DNA of 13,301 nucleotides from Nitrospirota bacterium (GTDB lineage: Bacteria; Nitrospirota_A; Leptospirillia; Leptospirillales; Leptospirillaceae): assembly GCA_027335985.1 (NCBI GenBank), contig DAHWGX010000038.1:1-13301 (forward strand), in the 5' to 3' direction. The notes under the pieces are model-generated. The model searched no databases. It had not been told where the DNA came from and saw only the letters and a list, made by a program, of their open reading frames with translations. The position numbers were made by a program, and so were the translations under genes. This document shows positions 1 through 5,590 of the stretch, piece by piece; within the stretch, counting starts at the first letter, position 1, and each line of letters opens with the position of its first letter.

Positions 1-46
1 GTCACCCCGGGCGGAAACATCCCGCCCATGCCCTTAATGTTTCGTC

Positions 47-142
47 CTATCCCGGGATCGTCCGTTCGCCCGGCACCCCCACAGGGGCCGCTACCAGCTC
101 TCCAATGCCTTTGCTGATCAGGAGTCGAAACTTATTCTTCAT
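47..142 (-). CDS. Possible 31-residue small protein
   Basis: The minus strand has an ATG (142-140) preceded by an AAGAAGGTG Shine-Dalgarno-like run about six bases upstream, and a TAG stop at 49-47. The product starts MKNKFRLLISKGIGEL and ends ERTIPG; it is basic at the N-terminus and has no recognisable domain. A GGGCGG/CCGCCC stem lies about 20 bases beyond the stop but has no T-run. It could be a real small gene, the 5' remnant of a longer gene broken at the element edge, or chance. The ribosome binding site is the main reason to list it. Confidence 0.25.
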   Translation of the reverse strand: MKNKFRLLISKGIGELVAAPVGVPGERTIPG

Positions 143-205
143 TTTAGTCACCTTCTTTAGGATGTCAACCCCCATCCTTCCCGTGGTGCAATCGGATTAA
201 ACACT

Positions 206-312
206 AGGTCACAAAGTGGCTAAAAACCTTGATTTACGAATGGTGTTCTTGGTGTAATTTTGGTGTAATGAGATTCGAAAAATGGGTCTAAATGAGGTCA
301 CAAAGGGTCACA
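206..312 (+). repeat. GGTCACA and TGGTGT short direct repeats (candidate integrase arm sites)
   Basis: AGGTCACAAAG occurs exactly at 206-216 and 295-305, and its GGTCACA core occurs again at 306-312, ten bases after the second copy. Between them TTGGTGTAAT is repeated in tandem at 249-258 and 260-269 (11-bp period), with a related TGGTGT at 241-246. Short direct repeats at about one helical turn, next to a tRNA-derived core and an integrase gene, are typical of arm-type integrase or excisionase binding sites. The assignment is inferred from position and spacing. Confidence 0.45.
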
Positions 313-372
313 TGAGGAAACGACTAAAACGCTATAATTTGGCTATGGTATTGGGGTTTTCTTTTGAGAAAG

Positions 373-424
373 TGGCGCGCCTGGAGAGATTTGAACTCCC
401 GACACTCGGAACCGGAATCCGATG
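373..424 (-). other. attachment-site core: 3' half of tRNA-Arg(CCG)
   Basis: Read on the minus strand, the segment folds as the 3' half of a tRNA. The anticodon stem-loop has five perfect pairs (TCGGA/TCCGA) around loop TTCCGGT, giving anticodon CCG (Arg). A five-base variable loop follows, then a T-arm with stem GGGAG/CTCTC (one G-U pair) and loop TTCAAAT, then the 3' acceptor strand CAGGCGC, discriminator G and an encoded CCA at 375-373. tRNA similarity stops at about 424: no D-arm or 5' acceptor strand follows. Tyrosine integrases of islands and ICEs commonly recombine within the 3' half of a tRNA gene, and an integrase gene starts 133 bases away. By orientation the element would lie on the higher-coordinate side (attR-like), or this is attP of a circular form. 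It is not a functional tRNA by itself. Confidence 0.82.
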
Positions 425-425
425 T

Positions 426-453
426 CTTTAAAATAAAATATCCATATTTAAAG
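426..453. repeat. AT-rich dyad beside the att core
   Basis: CTTTAAA at 426-432 is inverted as TTTAAAG at 447-453. Nested within is AAATAT-CC-ATATTT at 436-449. The dyad abuts the tRNA-derived core on the integrase side. It may be a binding or bending site for an excisionase or IHF-type factor, but no specific family consensus was recognised. Confidence 0.35.
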
Positions 454-490
454 CCAAAAACTCATGCTTTTTCTGTCCCAAAAATGCCTT

Positions 491-510
491 TTGCCGTGCT
501 GTTGCCGTGC
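491..510 (+). repeat. Tandem TTGCCGTGC repeat upstream of integrase
   Basis: TTGCCGTGC occurs at 491-499 and 502-510, an 11-bp period. It lies between the att core and the integrase start, mirroring the 11-bp tandem repeat on the other side of the core. It is a candidate arm-type site. It also overlaps the region where the integrase promoter should be (a weak TTGCCG/TAAAAA pair can be drawn), so it could support autoregulation; that is inference. Confidence 0.4.
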
Positions 511-556
511 CGACTAAAAAATGATACCTTTTTCAGGTCATCAAAAGGGGGATCGC

Positions 557-1642
557 ATGGCATATTTTCGGAAACGCTCCGGCTCATGGGAAGCGACGAT
601 CGACAAAAAAGGCTTTAACCGGATATCTCGCACCTTCAACACAAAAACCGAGGCAGAAGTCTGGACCAGACATATTGAGAACGAAATGGACCGGGGGATC
701 TTCGTTTCCCGCAAGGAAGCGGAAAATACAACGCTTGCCGAAGCCCTCGACCGGTATGGACGGGAAATCTCTTCAGGGAAAAAGGGAGAACGTCAAGAAA
801 TTGCCAGGATCCGCTTTTGGAAATCCCATCCAATGGCAAAACGTTTTCTCGCATCGATCCAGGGAAAAGATATCGCCGCCTTCCGGGATGAACGTATCAA
901 GGACGGCTATGCGGCCAATTCCGTCCGTCTCGACCTCGCCATTATTTCCCATCTGTTCGAAATTGCTCGGAAGGAATGGGGAATGGCGGGCCTGGTTAAC
1001 CCTGTCCAGCAGATTCGTCTCCCCCTCAAACCTCCGGGCCGAGACCGGCGTTTGATGTCTGGAGAAATTGAGAGGATTCTTTCCGCTTCCGGATCGTCCG
1101 TTCTCCCTGACATCGCCCGGTTTGCCATTGAAACGGGCATGAGACAGGCGGAGATTGCCGGAATGACTTGGGAACTGGTGGACCTAAAAAAACGGACCGT
1201 GACCCTCCTGAATACGAAAAACGGGGAAAAGCGGATCGTTCCTCTTCCGATCGAGGCCGTCCGGATTCTCTCCGGACTTCCCCGGAGGATCGACGGGAAT
1301 GTCTGGGGGATCACGTCCCATGCCGTGGCTGTGGCTTGGCGGCGAGCCGTCTCCCGCGCCAGGGCCGTTTATGAGAAGGAATGCGAAGAAAAGGGAGAAA
1401 AACCAGATCCGGCCTTTCTGACCGATCTCACCTTTCACGACCTCCGGCACGAGGCCACCAGCCGGTTTTTCGAACTCGGGCTTCGTGCTGAAAAAGTCAA
1501 AGAAATTACGGGACACAAAACATATTCGATGCTCGCCCGATATACGCACCTGAAAGCGGAAGATATTGCCATGGAGATTGATAGCCTGGAAAAGGAAAGA
1601 GACAGGAAAGCGGTCGAGAACCAGGTGAAGAAGTTGAAATGA
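557..1642 (+). CDS. int: Tyrosine recombinase / phage-type integrase
   Basis: The 361-residue product is a tyrosine integrase that would catalyse strand exchange between the element's att site and a chromosomal tRNA-Arg gene. The N-terminus (MAYFRKRSGSWEATI) is the arm-binding AP2-like/DUF3596-type opening seen in many integrases. A SAM-like core-binding domain spans about 55-155 and the catalytic domain about 165-340. Catalytic residues visible are R196 (GMRQAE), K221 on the beta-hairpin, H294 and R297 (HDLRH), H320 (TGHKT) and the nucleophile Y329 (ARYTHL), so the active set is complete. The ATG at 557 is preferred to one at 521 because AAAAGGGGGA lies just upstream and the protein then begins with the usual motif. 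Its stop overlaps the start of the next gene (ATGA), indicating translational coupling. Length is normal for the family. Confidence 0.95.
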   Translation: MAYFRKRSGSWEATIDKKGFNRISRTFNTKTEAEVWTRHIENEMDRGIFVSRKEAENTTLAEALDRYGREISSGKKGERQEIARIRFWKSHPMAKRFLASIQGKDIAAFRDERIKDGYAANSVRLDLAIISHLFEIARKEWGMAGLVNPVQQIRLPLKPPGRDRRLMSGEIERILSASGSSVLPDIARFAIETGMRQAEIAGMTWELVDLKKRTVTLLNTKNGEKRIVPLPIEAVRILSGLPRRIDGNVWGITSHAVAVAWRRAVSRARAVYEKECEEKGEKPDPAFLTDLTFHDLRHEATSRFFELGLRAEKVKEITGHKTYSMLARYTHLKAEDIAMEIDSLEKERDRKAVENQVKKLK

Positions 1643-1950
1643 CTCTTTTGAAGGATTATCGCAATCTCTCCCTTCGACTGACGGACGAACGCAAAAAGCA
1701 CATTCTTGAACATCCGGAAATGGTATCCATGTTCGATGCCATCGAGCAAACGCTTATCCACCCGGAAAAGGTTATCCAGTCTTTGAGCGATCCAACCGTT
1801 CAGCTTTATTATCGCTTTTATCGGAACACAGTTGTCGGGGACAAGCATCTTTGTGTTATTGTAAAAAGAAATCGGGAGGATGCTTTTATCCTCACAGCTT
1901 ATCTGACTGACACTATTAAAAAAGGGTTCATTCAATGGGAAGAGGTATAG
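1639..1950 (+). CDS. Small nuclease-fold-like protein, candidate toxin of a TA pair
   Basis: This 103-residue cytosolic protein has an N-terminal helical segment with LTDERKKHILEHPEM (14-28), a predicted alpha-beta body, and a C-terminal strand motif AFILTAYLTDTIKKG (82-96). From memory this pattern resembles small RelE/barnase-superfamily (PBECR-like or DUF4258-like) proteins that are often encoded just before a DUF2283 gene; the assignment is not certain. H21, H25, Y88 and T90 are candidate functional residues. The ATG lies in the integrase stop (ATGA), and its 3' end overlaps the next gene by 16 bases. The arrangement fits a toxin-antitoxin module co-transcribed with the integrase to stabilise the element. 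Toxicity has not been shown for this exact family as far as I know. Confidence 0.75.
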   Translation: MTLLKDYRNLSLRLTDERKKHILEHPEMVSMFDAIEQTLIHPEKVIQSLSDPTVQLYYRFYRNTVVGDKHLCVIVKRNREDAFILTAYLTDTIKKGFIQWEEV

Positions 1951-2138
1951 TAAAAGTCTGGTACGATCCAGAAGGAGATTTTCTGGAAGTCCTCTTCGAA
2001 AAGAAAGAAGGGTATTTCCGGGAAACGAGTGATGATCGAGTGATGGAGAAAGTCGACATGCAAGGGCATGTCATCGGTTTTTCCGTTCTTGGCACCCGTA
2101 ATCTTGCTAAAATGCCTCTTGAAGTGGCCCTATCCTAG
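1935..2138 (+). CDS. DUF2283-like small protein, candidate antitoxin
   Basis: This 67-residue protein matches the DUF2283 pattern: an opening strand with VWYDPEGDFLEVLF (8-21), a central acidic part, and a second hairpin around VDMQGHVIGFSVLG (40-53). The family is small, beta-rich and of unproven function, but its genes recur beside small RelE-like or PBECR-like genes. The ATG overlaps the end of the preceding gene by 16 bases, and AAAAAAGGG eight bases upstream can serve as the ribosome binding site. It closes the integrase operon. Antitoxin identity is inferred from gene order and size only. Confidence 0.78.
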   Translation: MGRGIVKVWYDPEGDFLEVLFEKKEGYFRETSDDRVMEKVDMQGHVIGFSVLGTRNLAKMPLEVALS

Positions 2139-2160
2139 CGACACGGGGACCCTTGGGGAG

Positions 2161-2248
2161 AAAGCGTCAGGTTAGAGTCTAAGACCCTGGGGGGAGAGTA
2201 TCAAAATTCGACAAAGGCCCCTAATCTGACGCTTTTCGGGCCTTTGTC
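2161..2248. repeat. Two overlapping, mutually exclusive stems
   Basis: Stem A pairs 2161-2175 (AAAGCGTCAGGTTAG) with 2221-2235 (CTAATCTGACGCTTT): 15 pairs with one G-U in RNA. Stem B pairs 2210-2220 (GACAAAGGCCC) with 2238-2248 (GGGCCTTTGTC): 11 perfect pairs. The 3' arm of A fills the loop of B, so the order is A5'-B5'-A3'-B3'. Only two bases separate A3' from B3', too few to span a 15-pair helix, so full stems A and B should exclude each other. Neither is followed by a T-run. It could be an RNA switch, or a DNA site for a recombinase or relaxase. Confidence 0.6.
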
Positions 2249-2256
2249 TGACATCA

Positions 2257-2279
2257 GAATAGGGTATTATACCCTATTC
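2257..2279. promoter_or_regulatory. 23-bp perfect palindrome, candidate operator
   Basis: GAATAGGGTAT and ATACCCTATTC form 11-bp perfect arms around a single T at 2268. TATTAT (2265-2270) on the plus strand and TATAAT (2271-2266) on the minus strand both look like -10 hexamers inside the palindrome, so a dimeric regulator bound here could block RNA polymerase. On the plus strand TTTGTC at 2243-2248 could be a weak -35 with a 16-base spacer. GGGTAT/ATACCC half-sites recall copper-sensing repressor sites, but their orientation does not match the CsoR consensus I know. The cognate regulator is not in this window. Confidence 0.45.
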
Positions 2280-2360
2280 GCGGCGATCCCCCTGACATTT
2301 ACGATAAAGATTTCATTTGTTGGTCGAGGCACTCGATCATCCGGCCCGATACGCCATGCG

Positions 2361-2391
2361 TTGACAAGGAATCCAATAGTATGTTCATAAT
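2361..2391 (+). promoter_or_regulatory. Sigma-70-type promoter of the efflux cargo
   Basis: A perfect -35 TTGACA (2361-2366) is followed after 19 bases by CATAAT (2386-2391), five of six to the -10 consensus. The expected transcript start about seven bases downstream falls at about 2398, the A of the next gene's ATG. The 19-base spacer is longer than the ideal 17 and is a mark of some metal-responsive MerR-type promoters, but no matching dyad between the hexamers was seen. Confidence 0.5.
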
Positions 2392-2397
2392 GCCCTT

Positions 2398-2823
2398 ATG
2401 AAGATTGTTAGAACCTTTGAAAAAAACATTTTGTGGGTTGTTTTGCTTGTCGGGCTCGCTTGGTTCCTTGGCGGAGTCGGAAAGCCTCCCGCTTCCCGTC
2501 CCATAATGGCTTCGATGCCACAAATGGGAAATGGAATTGGGGCCGGAAAAAGCATGCCGGTTTCCTGCCCGATGAAAGGGAGCCTTCCCTGCTGTAAAGA
2601 TAAACTACAGATCACTCTTTGCCAGACTTCGCTGTGCGTTTTCTCAAAACCCTCCCAGGCACCTGTTTCCGGTGCGGTGCGCATACATCCACCGGCTCTC
2701 CGAATCATTCTGGACTCCGGACCGAATCCACCAAAACTTCCGGTGGGCAATCAGTCACTCCAATCCCATTTTCCGTCCCGATTTTCCTTTTCATCTCCCA
2801 TCAATCGACCTCTCTTGATTTGA
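2398..2823 (+). CDS. Small exported Cys/Met-rich protein upstream of cus genes
   Basis: This 141-residue protein has a positive N-terminus, a hydrophobic segment at 11-28 (signal peptide or anchor), then a metal-ligand-rich middle. Methionines 37, 40, 43, 53 and 59 and cysteines 57, 65, 66, 75 and 80 lie within 45 residues (SCPMKGSLPCCKDKL, TLCQTSLC). The C-terminus is low-complexity, Pro/Ser-rich and ends INRPLLI. From memory, short uncharacterised proteins of this kind with an RPP-I-like tail are common just upstream of RND metal-efflux genes in Proteobacteria. A periplasmic Cu/Ag-binding or sensing role is inferred. No Shine-Dalgarno is visible before the ATG, and the promoter is placed for a leaderless transcript. 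The attenuator-like hairpin at 2839-2876 separates it from cusC. Confidence 0.68.
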   Translation: MKIVRTFEKNILWVVLLVGLAWFLGGVGKPPASRPIMASMPQMGNGIGAGKSMPVSCPMKGSLPCCKDKLQITLCQTSLCVFSKPSQAPVSGAVRIHPPALRIILDSGPNPPKLPVGNQSLQSHFPSRFSFSSPINRPLLI

Positions 2824-2838
2824 GACCCACCAAGTTCG

Positions 2839-2876
2839 TCAAAAATCGGATCGTCACGCCGTTTTTGAATTTTTTT
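2839..2876 (+). terminator. Terminator or attenuator hairpin just before cusC
   Basis: TCAAAAA-T-CGG (2839-2849, the T unpaired) pairs with CCGTTTTTGA (2859-2868), giving ten pairs with one bulge and a nine-base loop. Seven Ts follow at 2870-2876. The cusC ribosome binding site begins eight bases after the T-run. The stem is AT-rich at its base, so termination may be partial. No separate cusC promoter was seen in the 72-base gap, so the hairpin may set the ratio between the small upstream protein and the pump. Confidence 0.5.
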
Positions 2877-2895
2877 GAACTTTCTGGGAGGTCTC

Positions 2896-4341
2896 ATGTC
2901 ATATTTTCACATATTGTCTTTTTCCCTGTTTTCGCGGAAACAGCCTTCAAGAGGCATTTCCCCTTCCGATAGTCTTCCGTTTCCCGGGAACTGCGGGGGC
3001 CGACAGATCCTTCTTCTGTGTCTTCTTCTATCAGCCAGCGTGCTGGGAGAGATTCCGTTCTGGCAGGATTCGATAACCCCGGTCTGGGGGGCCGATCGCG
3101 CCACCGTTTTGCCGATGGCTCCCCTTGCATCCACGAATCTCCCTGTATACACACTCGATCAGACCATTCGCCTTGCCCTCGGACGAAACCCTGAAATCGC
3201 CAAAAAGCGCGCACTCACAGGGCAGAAAGCAGCCCATTCCATAGAAGCAGGAGAACTTCCGGACCCCAAGCTGGTTGTAGGAGAGCAATATTTCCCGATC
3301 AGTTTCAACATGGGACAAAGCCTCCTGGCCATGACGACAGTCGGCCTTCGGCAAAGCTTCTCTCCCTGGGGGAAAAGGGATCTCCTTCACCAACAGGCTC
3401 TCGAAGAACAGAAAACCTCCGGATGGGACCTGAAAGACAGCGAGATCCGGCTTGTCCGAAATGTCCGGACAGCCTGGATCGACCTCTACCAGGACACTCA
3501 AAAGGAAGCCATTCTCCGGTCCCTCGCTGCCCTCTGGAAAAAGACCTTCGAAGCGGCCCTCACCCGCTACAGGCAGGGAACCGGAACCGAATCCGACCTC
3601 CTGCTGGCGCAGTTCCAGAAAGACAATCTCCGCGACAAGCAGGAAGTCCTTCATGTTCAGGAACAAGAAAGTCTCCACCGCCTCATGCGTCTTGCACACA
3701 TCTCCCGACCGTTCAGGATAGCAGAAGAAGAACCTCACATTCCCGCGCCTCTTCCCGAAGTCACCCTGTTGAACCGCATCAACAAACACCCATCACTCAA
3801 ATCTCGCCAAGCCGAGGATACGGCACAGGAAATCAGCGTTCAGGCGGCAAAAAAAGACAGGATTCCCGCTTTTTCTGTCGAAGGGGACTACAGCTATTTC
3901 ATGGGACCCAGTCTGATTACAAGCACGCCCAACCTGTTTTCCGTCGTTCTGACCATGAACCTTCCGATCCGGAAAGGCGAAAGGCAGGATCAGAAGATCC
4001 GGGAAGAAGAGAGTGTGCTCGAATCGGTCGAGGCCCAGCATGAGGACCTCCGACAGAAGCTTGTCGAGGAGATACAAAACGCTGAAGAAGCCTATAGAAA
4101 TCTTACAAGACGAACACTTTTCCTTGATCGGGTCCTGCTTCCCGAGGCCACCCGGAACGTCGACGCCGCCTTGGCAGGATATACGACAGGATCGGTTGAT
4201 ATGAACCGTGTCCTTGAAGCAATGAGAAAAGTCGAGGAGATCCGGATTCGCCTGGTTTCCCTTCAGGCGGACCGAATGAAAGCCATGACCGTGCTTTCCT
4301 ATCTCGACGGCAGACGGGAAGGAGGCCCCAGTGAACAATAA
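2896..4341 (+). CDS. cusC: Outer-membrane efflux channel, CusC/CzcC (TolC-like) family
   Basis: The 481-residue product is a TolC-family outer-membrane factor forming the exit duct of a tripartite RND pump. Two OEP repeats are visible. The first, about 85-275, opens TLDQTIRLALGRNPEI and contains the coiled helix AALTRYRQGTGTESDLL; the second, about 290-475, contains AALAGYTTGSVDMNRVL near the end. The start at 2896 is chosen because GGGAGG sits six bases upstream; an in-frame TTG at 2875 lacks one. The hydrophobic export segment is at about 37-50, preceded by an unusually long 36-residue lead, so the true start could be internal or the lead may be an extended signal region. No lipobox cysteine after the hydrophobic core was obvious. 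The gene overlaps the next by 11 bases. Confidence 0.88.
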   Translation: MSYFHILSFSLFSRKQPSRGISPSDSLPFPGNCGGRQILLLCLLLSASVLGEIPFWQDSITPVWGADRATVLPMAPLASTNLPVYTLDQTIRLALGRNPEIAKKRALTGQKAAHSIEAGELPDPKLVVGEQYFPISFNMGQSLLAMTTVGLRQSFSPWGKRDLLHQQALEEQKTSGWDLKDSEIRLVRNVRTAWIDLYQDTQKEAILRSLAALWKKTFEAALTRYRQGTGTESDLLLAQFQKDNLRDKQEVLHVQEQESLHRLMRLAHISRPFRIAEEEPHIPAPLPEVTLLNRINKHPSLKSRQAEDTAQEISVQAAKKDRIPAFSVEGDYSYFMGPSLITSTPNLFSVVLTMNLPIRKGERQDQKIREEESVLESVEAQHEDLRQKLVEEIQNAEEAYRNLTRRTLFLDRVLLPEATRNVDAALAGYTTGSVDMNRVLEAMRKVEEIRIRLVSLQADRMKAMTVLSYLDGRREGGPSEQ

Positions 4342-5590
4342 AAATCTTGTTTCAATCTCGTTGGCTCTTTTCCTGGGAATGGGAATCGGGGCCGGAGCGC
4401 TTCACTGGATTGGCGCATCGAAAGCCTCCACCCCGAAGGTTGTCGGGAAGACAGGGGGAGAGTCGGAGCGAAAGATCCTTTACTGGCGAAATCCCATGAA
4501 TTCTTCCATTCATGCCGACCATCCCATGAAAGACAACATGGGGATGGATTACATTCCCGTCTATGGGGGAGCTGCCTCTTCCTCCGGAAAATCGGTTTCG
4601 GTGAATTCCGGCATCCGGCAAACACTCGGCATCCGGGTAGTCCCGGTCGTTCATAGAAACTTCTCCAGGAGCATACGAACGGCAGCGACCGTCACCTATG
4701 ACAAACACAGGATTCGCGTGATAACGGCACGGTTTTTGGGATGGATCCGGAATTTGCCGGTCCGATCTGTCGGGGATCTCGTTCGCAAGGGGGAGATCAT
4801 CGCATGGATTTATTCTCCCGAGCTTGCCAGTTCCGAAGCGGAAGCCATCATTGCCCTTCAAGCCCTAAACAAAAACCCGTCCTGGAAGGACAATCAAAAA
4901 ATCTGGGATGCGGCAAAGGACCGCCTCCATCTTCTCGGGGTGGCGGATAGCGAAATCAATCGCCTGAAACAAACGGGAAAATCCCGATCGGTCATTCCGG
5001 TCTATTCTCCCTATTCAGGAGTCGTGACGTCGATTTCGGCACAGGTCGGAGGAGCCATTTCTCCGGAAAAATCCCTGATGACACTGGCTGACCCCACAAG
5101 AGTGTGGGTCGATGTATTCTTCACTTCTCCCGAGCTTGCCTGGGTCAAGGATGGAGATACGGTAACGCTCCATCTCCCTTATCTGGCCTCCAGGCGTTAC
5201 AAGGGAAGACTCCGGTTCATCAACCCTGAAGTCGAAAAAACAAGCCGAACCATCCGGGCCAGGGTGGTCGTCCAAAATCCCGACGGCGTCCTGAAGGCCG
5301 GAATGTACCTTGAAGCCGTTCTCCACCCGGATCCGCACCCCAATGCCCTGGTGATTCCACGAGAAGCCCTGATCCGGACCGGAAAGAAAACGGTCGTGAT
5401 CACAGAAGTCGGCCAGGGTCGGTTCCGGCCGGTCAGGGTAACCATCGGTGCACGTTCGCCGCACCGGGTCGAAGTAATCTCGGGGCTCCGGGAAGGAGAG
5501 CGGGTGGTTGTCAGCGGACAGTTTCTTCTGGATGCGGAATCCCGGTTTGAAAACGTGTCGGACCGGATGGACGAAGGGGGGCACCCATGA
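4331..5590 (+). CDS. cusB: RND periplasmic adaptor, CusB-like, with heavy-metal-binding domain
   Basis: The 419-residue protein is a membrane fusion (HlyD/CusB) subunit linking the inner-membrane pump to the outer channel. An N-terminal anchor or signal lies at about 6-28. Residues about 49-79 (ILYWRNPMNSS, then HPMKDNMGMDYIPVY) match the heavy-metal-binding domain of CusB: Met/His ligands and no cysteines, as in the Cu/Ag type. The barrel-sandwich halves and alpha-hairpin follow (about 115-250, with PYSGVVTSISAQVGG), then the beta-barrel and membrane-proximal domain to the end. The start is GTG at 4331 with AAGGAGG at 4319-4325; it overlaps cusC by 11 bases. The stop overlaps the next gene by four bases (ATGA), so translation of C-B-A is coupled. 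Confidence 0.92.
   Translation: MNNKNLVSISLALFLGMGIGAGALHWIGASKASTPKVVGKTGGESERKILYWRNPMNSSIHADHPMKDNMGMDYIPVYGGAASSSGKSVSVNSGIRQTLGIRVVPVVHRNFSRSIRTAATVTYDKHRIRVITARFLGWIRNLPVRSVGDLVRKGEIIAWIYSPELASSEAEAIIALQALNKNPSWKDNQKIWDAAKDRLHLLGVADSEINRLKQTGKSRSVIPVYSPYSGVVTSISAQVGGAISPEKSLMTLADPTRVWVDVFFTSPELAWVKDGDTVTLHLPYLASRRYKGRLRFINPEVEKTSRTIRARVVVQNPDGVLKAGMYLEAVLHPDPHPNALVIPREALIRTGKKTVVITEVGQGRFRPVRVTIGARSPHRVEVISGLREGERVVVSGQFLLDAESRFENVSDRMDEGGHP

Larger units (their letters stand above)
1..372. other. Left flank of the attachment site, no convincing long gene
   Basis: No ORF of ordinary length is seen here. The stretch holds a short stem (9-14 with 22-27, GGGCGG/CCGCCC, 7-nt loop), one 31-codon minus-strand ORF with a ribosome binding site, and several short direct repeats between 206 and 312 that look like recombinase or accessory-factor sites. 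If the tRNA half at 373-424 is a displaced attachment-site copy in an integrated element, bases left of it would be chromosome. If the element is circular, they are element DNA. The sequence alone does not decide between these. Confidence 0.5.
2139..2397. other. Structured intergenic region between integration module and metal cargo
   Basis: 259 bases without a gene. Reading left to right it contains an approximate direct repeat (2148-2160 and 2183-2196, GACCC-T-GGGGAG type), two long overlapping inverted repeats (2161-2248), a 23-bp palindrome (2257-2279), a short hairpin GGTCGAG-GCA-CTCGATC (2322-2338) and a promoter (2361-2391). It is the likely control region for the efflux cargo and possibly the end of the integrase operon. 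Recombination or transposition sites are also possible, but no transposon end was recognised. Confidence 0.5.

Noticed and set aside
364..618. 84-codon ORF reading through the tRNA half
   Set aside because: Its first codons (WRDLNSRHSEPES) are the translation of a tRNA 3' end, a well-known false ORF type, and it overlaps the integrase start in another frame.
2210..2260. TTTGTCTGAC after stem B as an oriT nick site for the MobF relaxase
   Set aside because: TGTCT resembles the R388-type nick, but here it lies in the base of the hairpin and not a few bases beyond it, and the site is about 8 kb from the relaxase gene. The evidence is too thin.
2139..2300. Tn3-type terminal repeat or resolution site
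   Set aside because: GGGG...TAAG-like ends can be drawn, but not at the usual 38-bp length, and no transposase or resolvase gene is present.
3031..3789. 252-codon minus-strand ORF
   Set aside because: It lies opposite cusC, has no recognisable motif and would require long antisense overlap with a clear family member.
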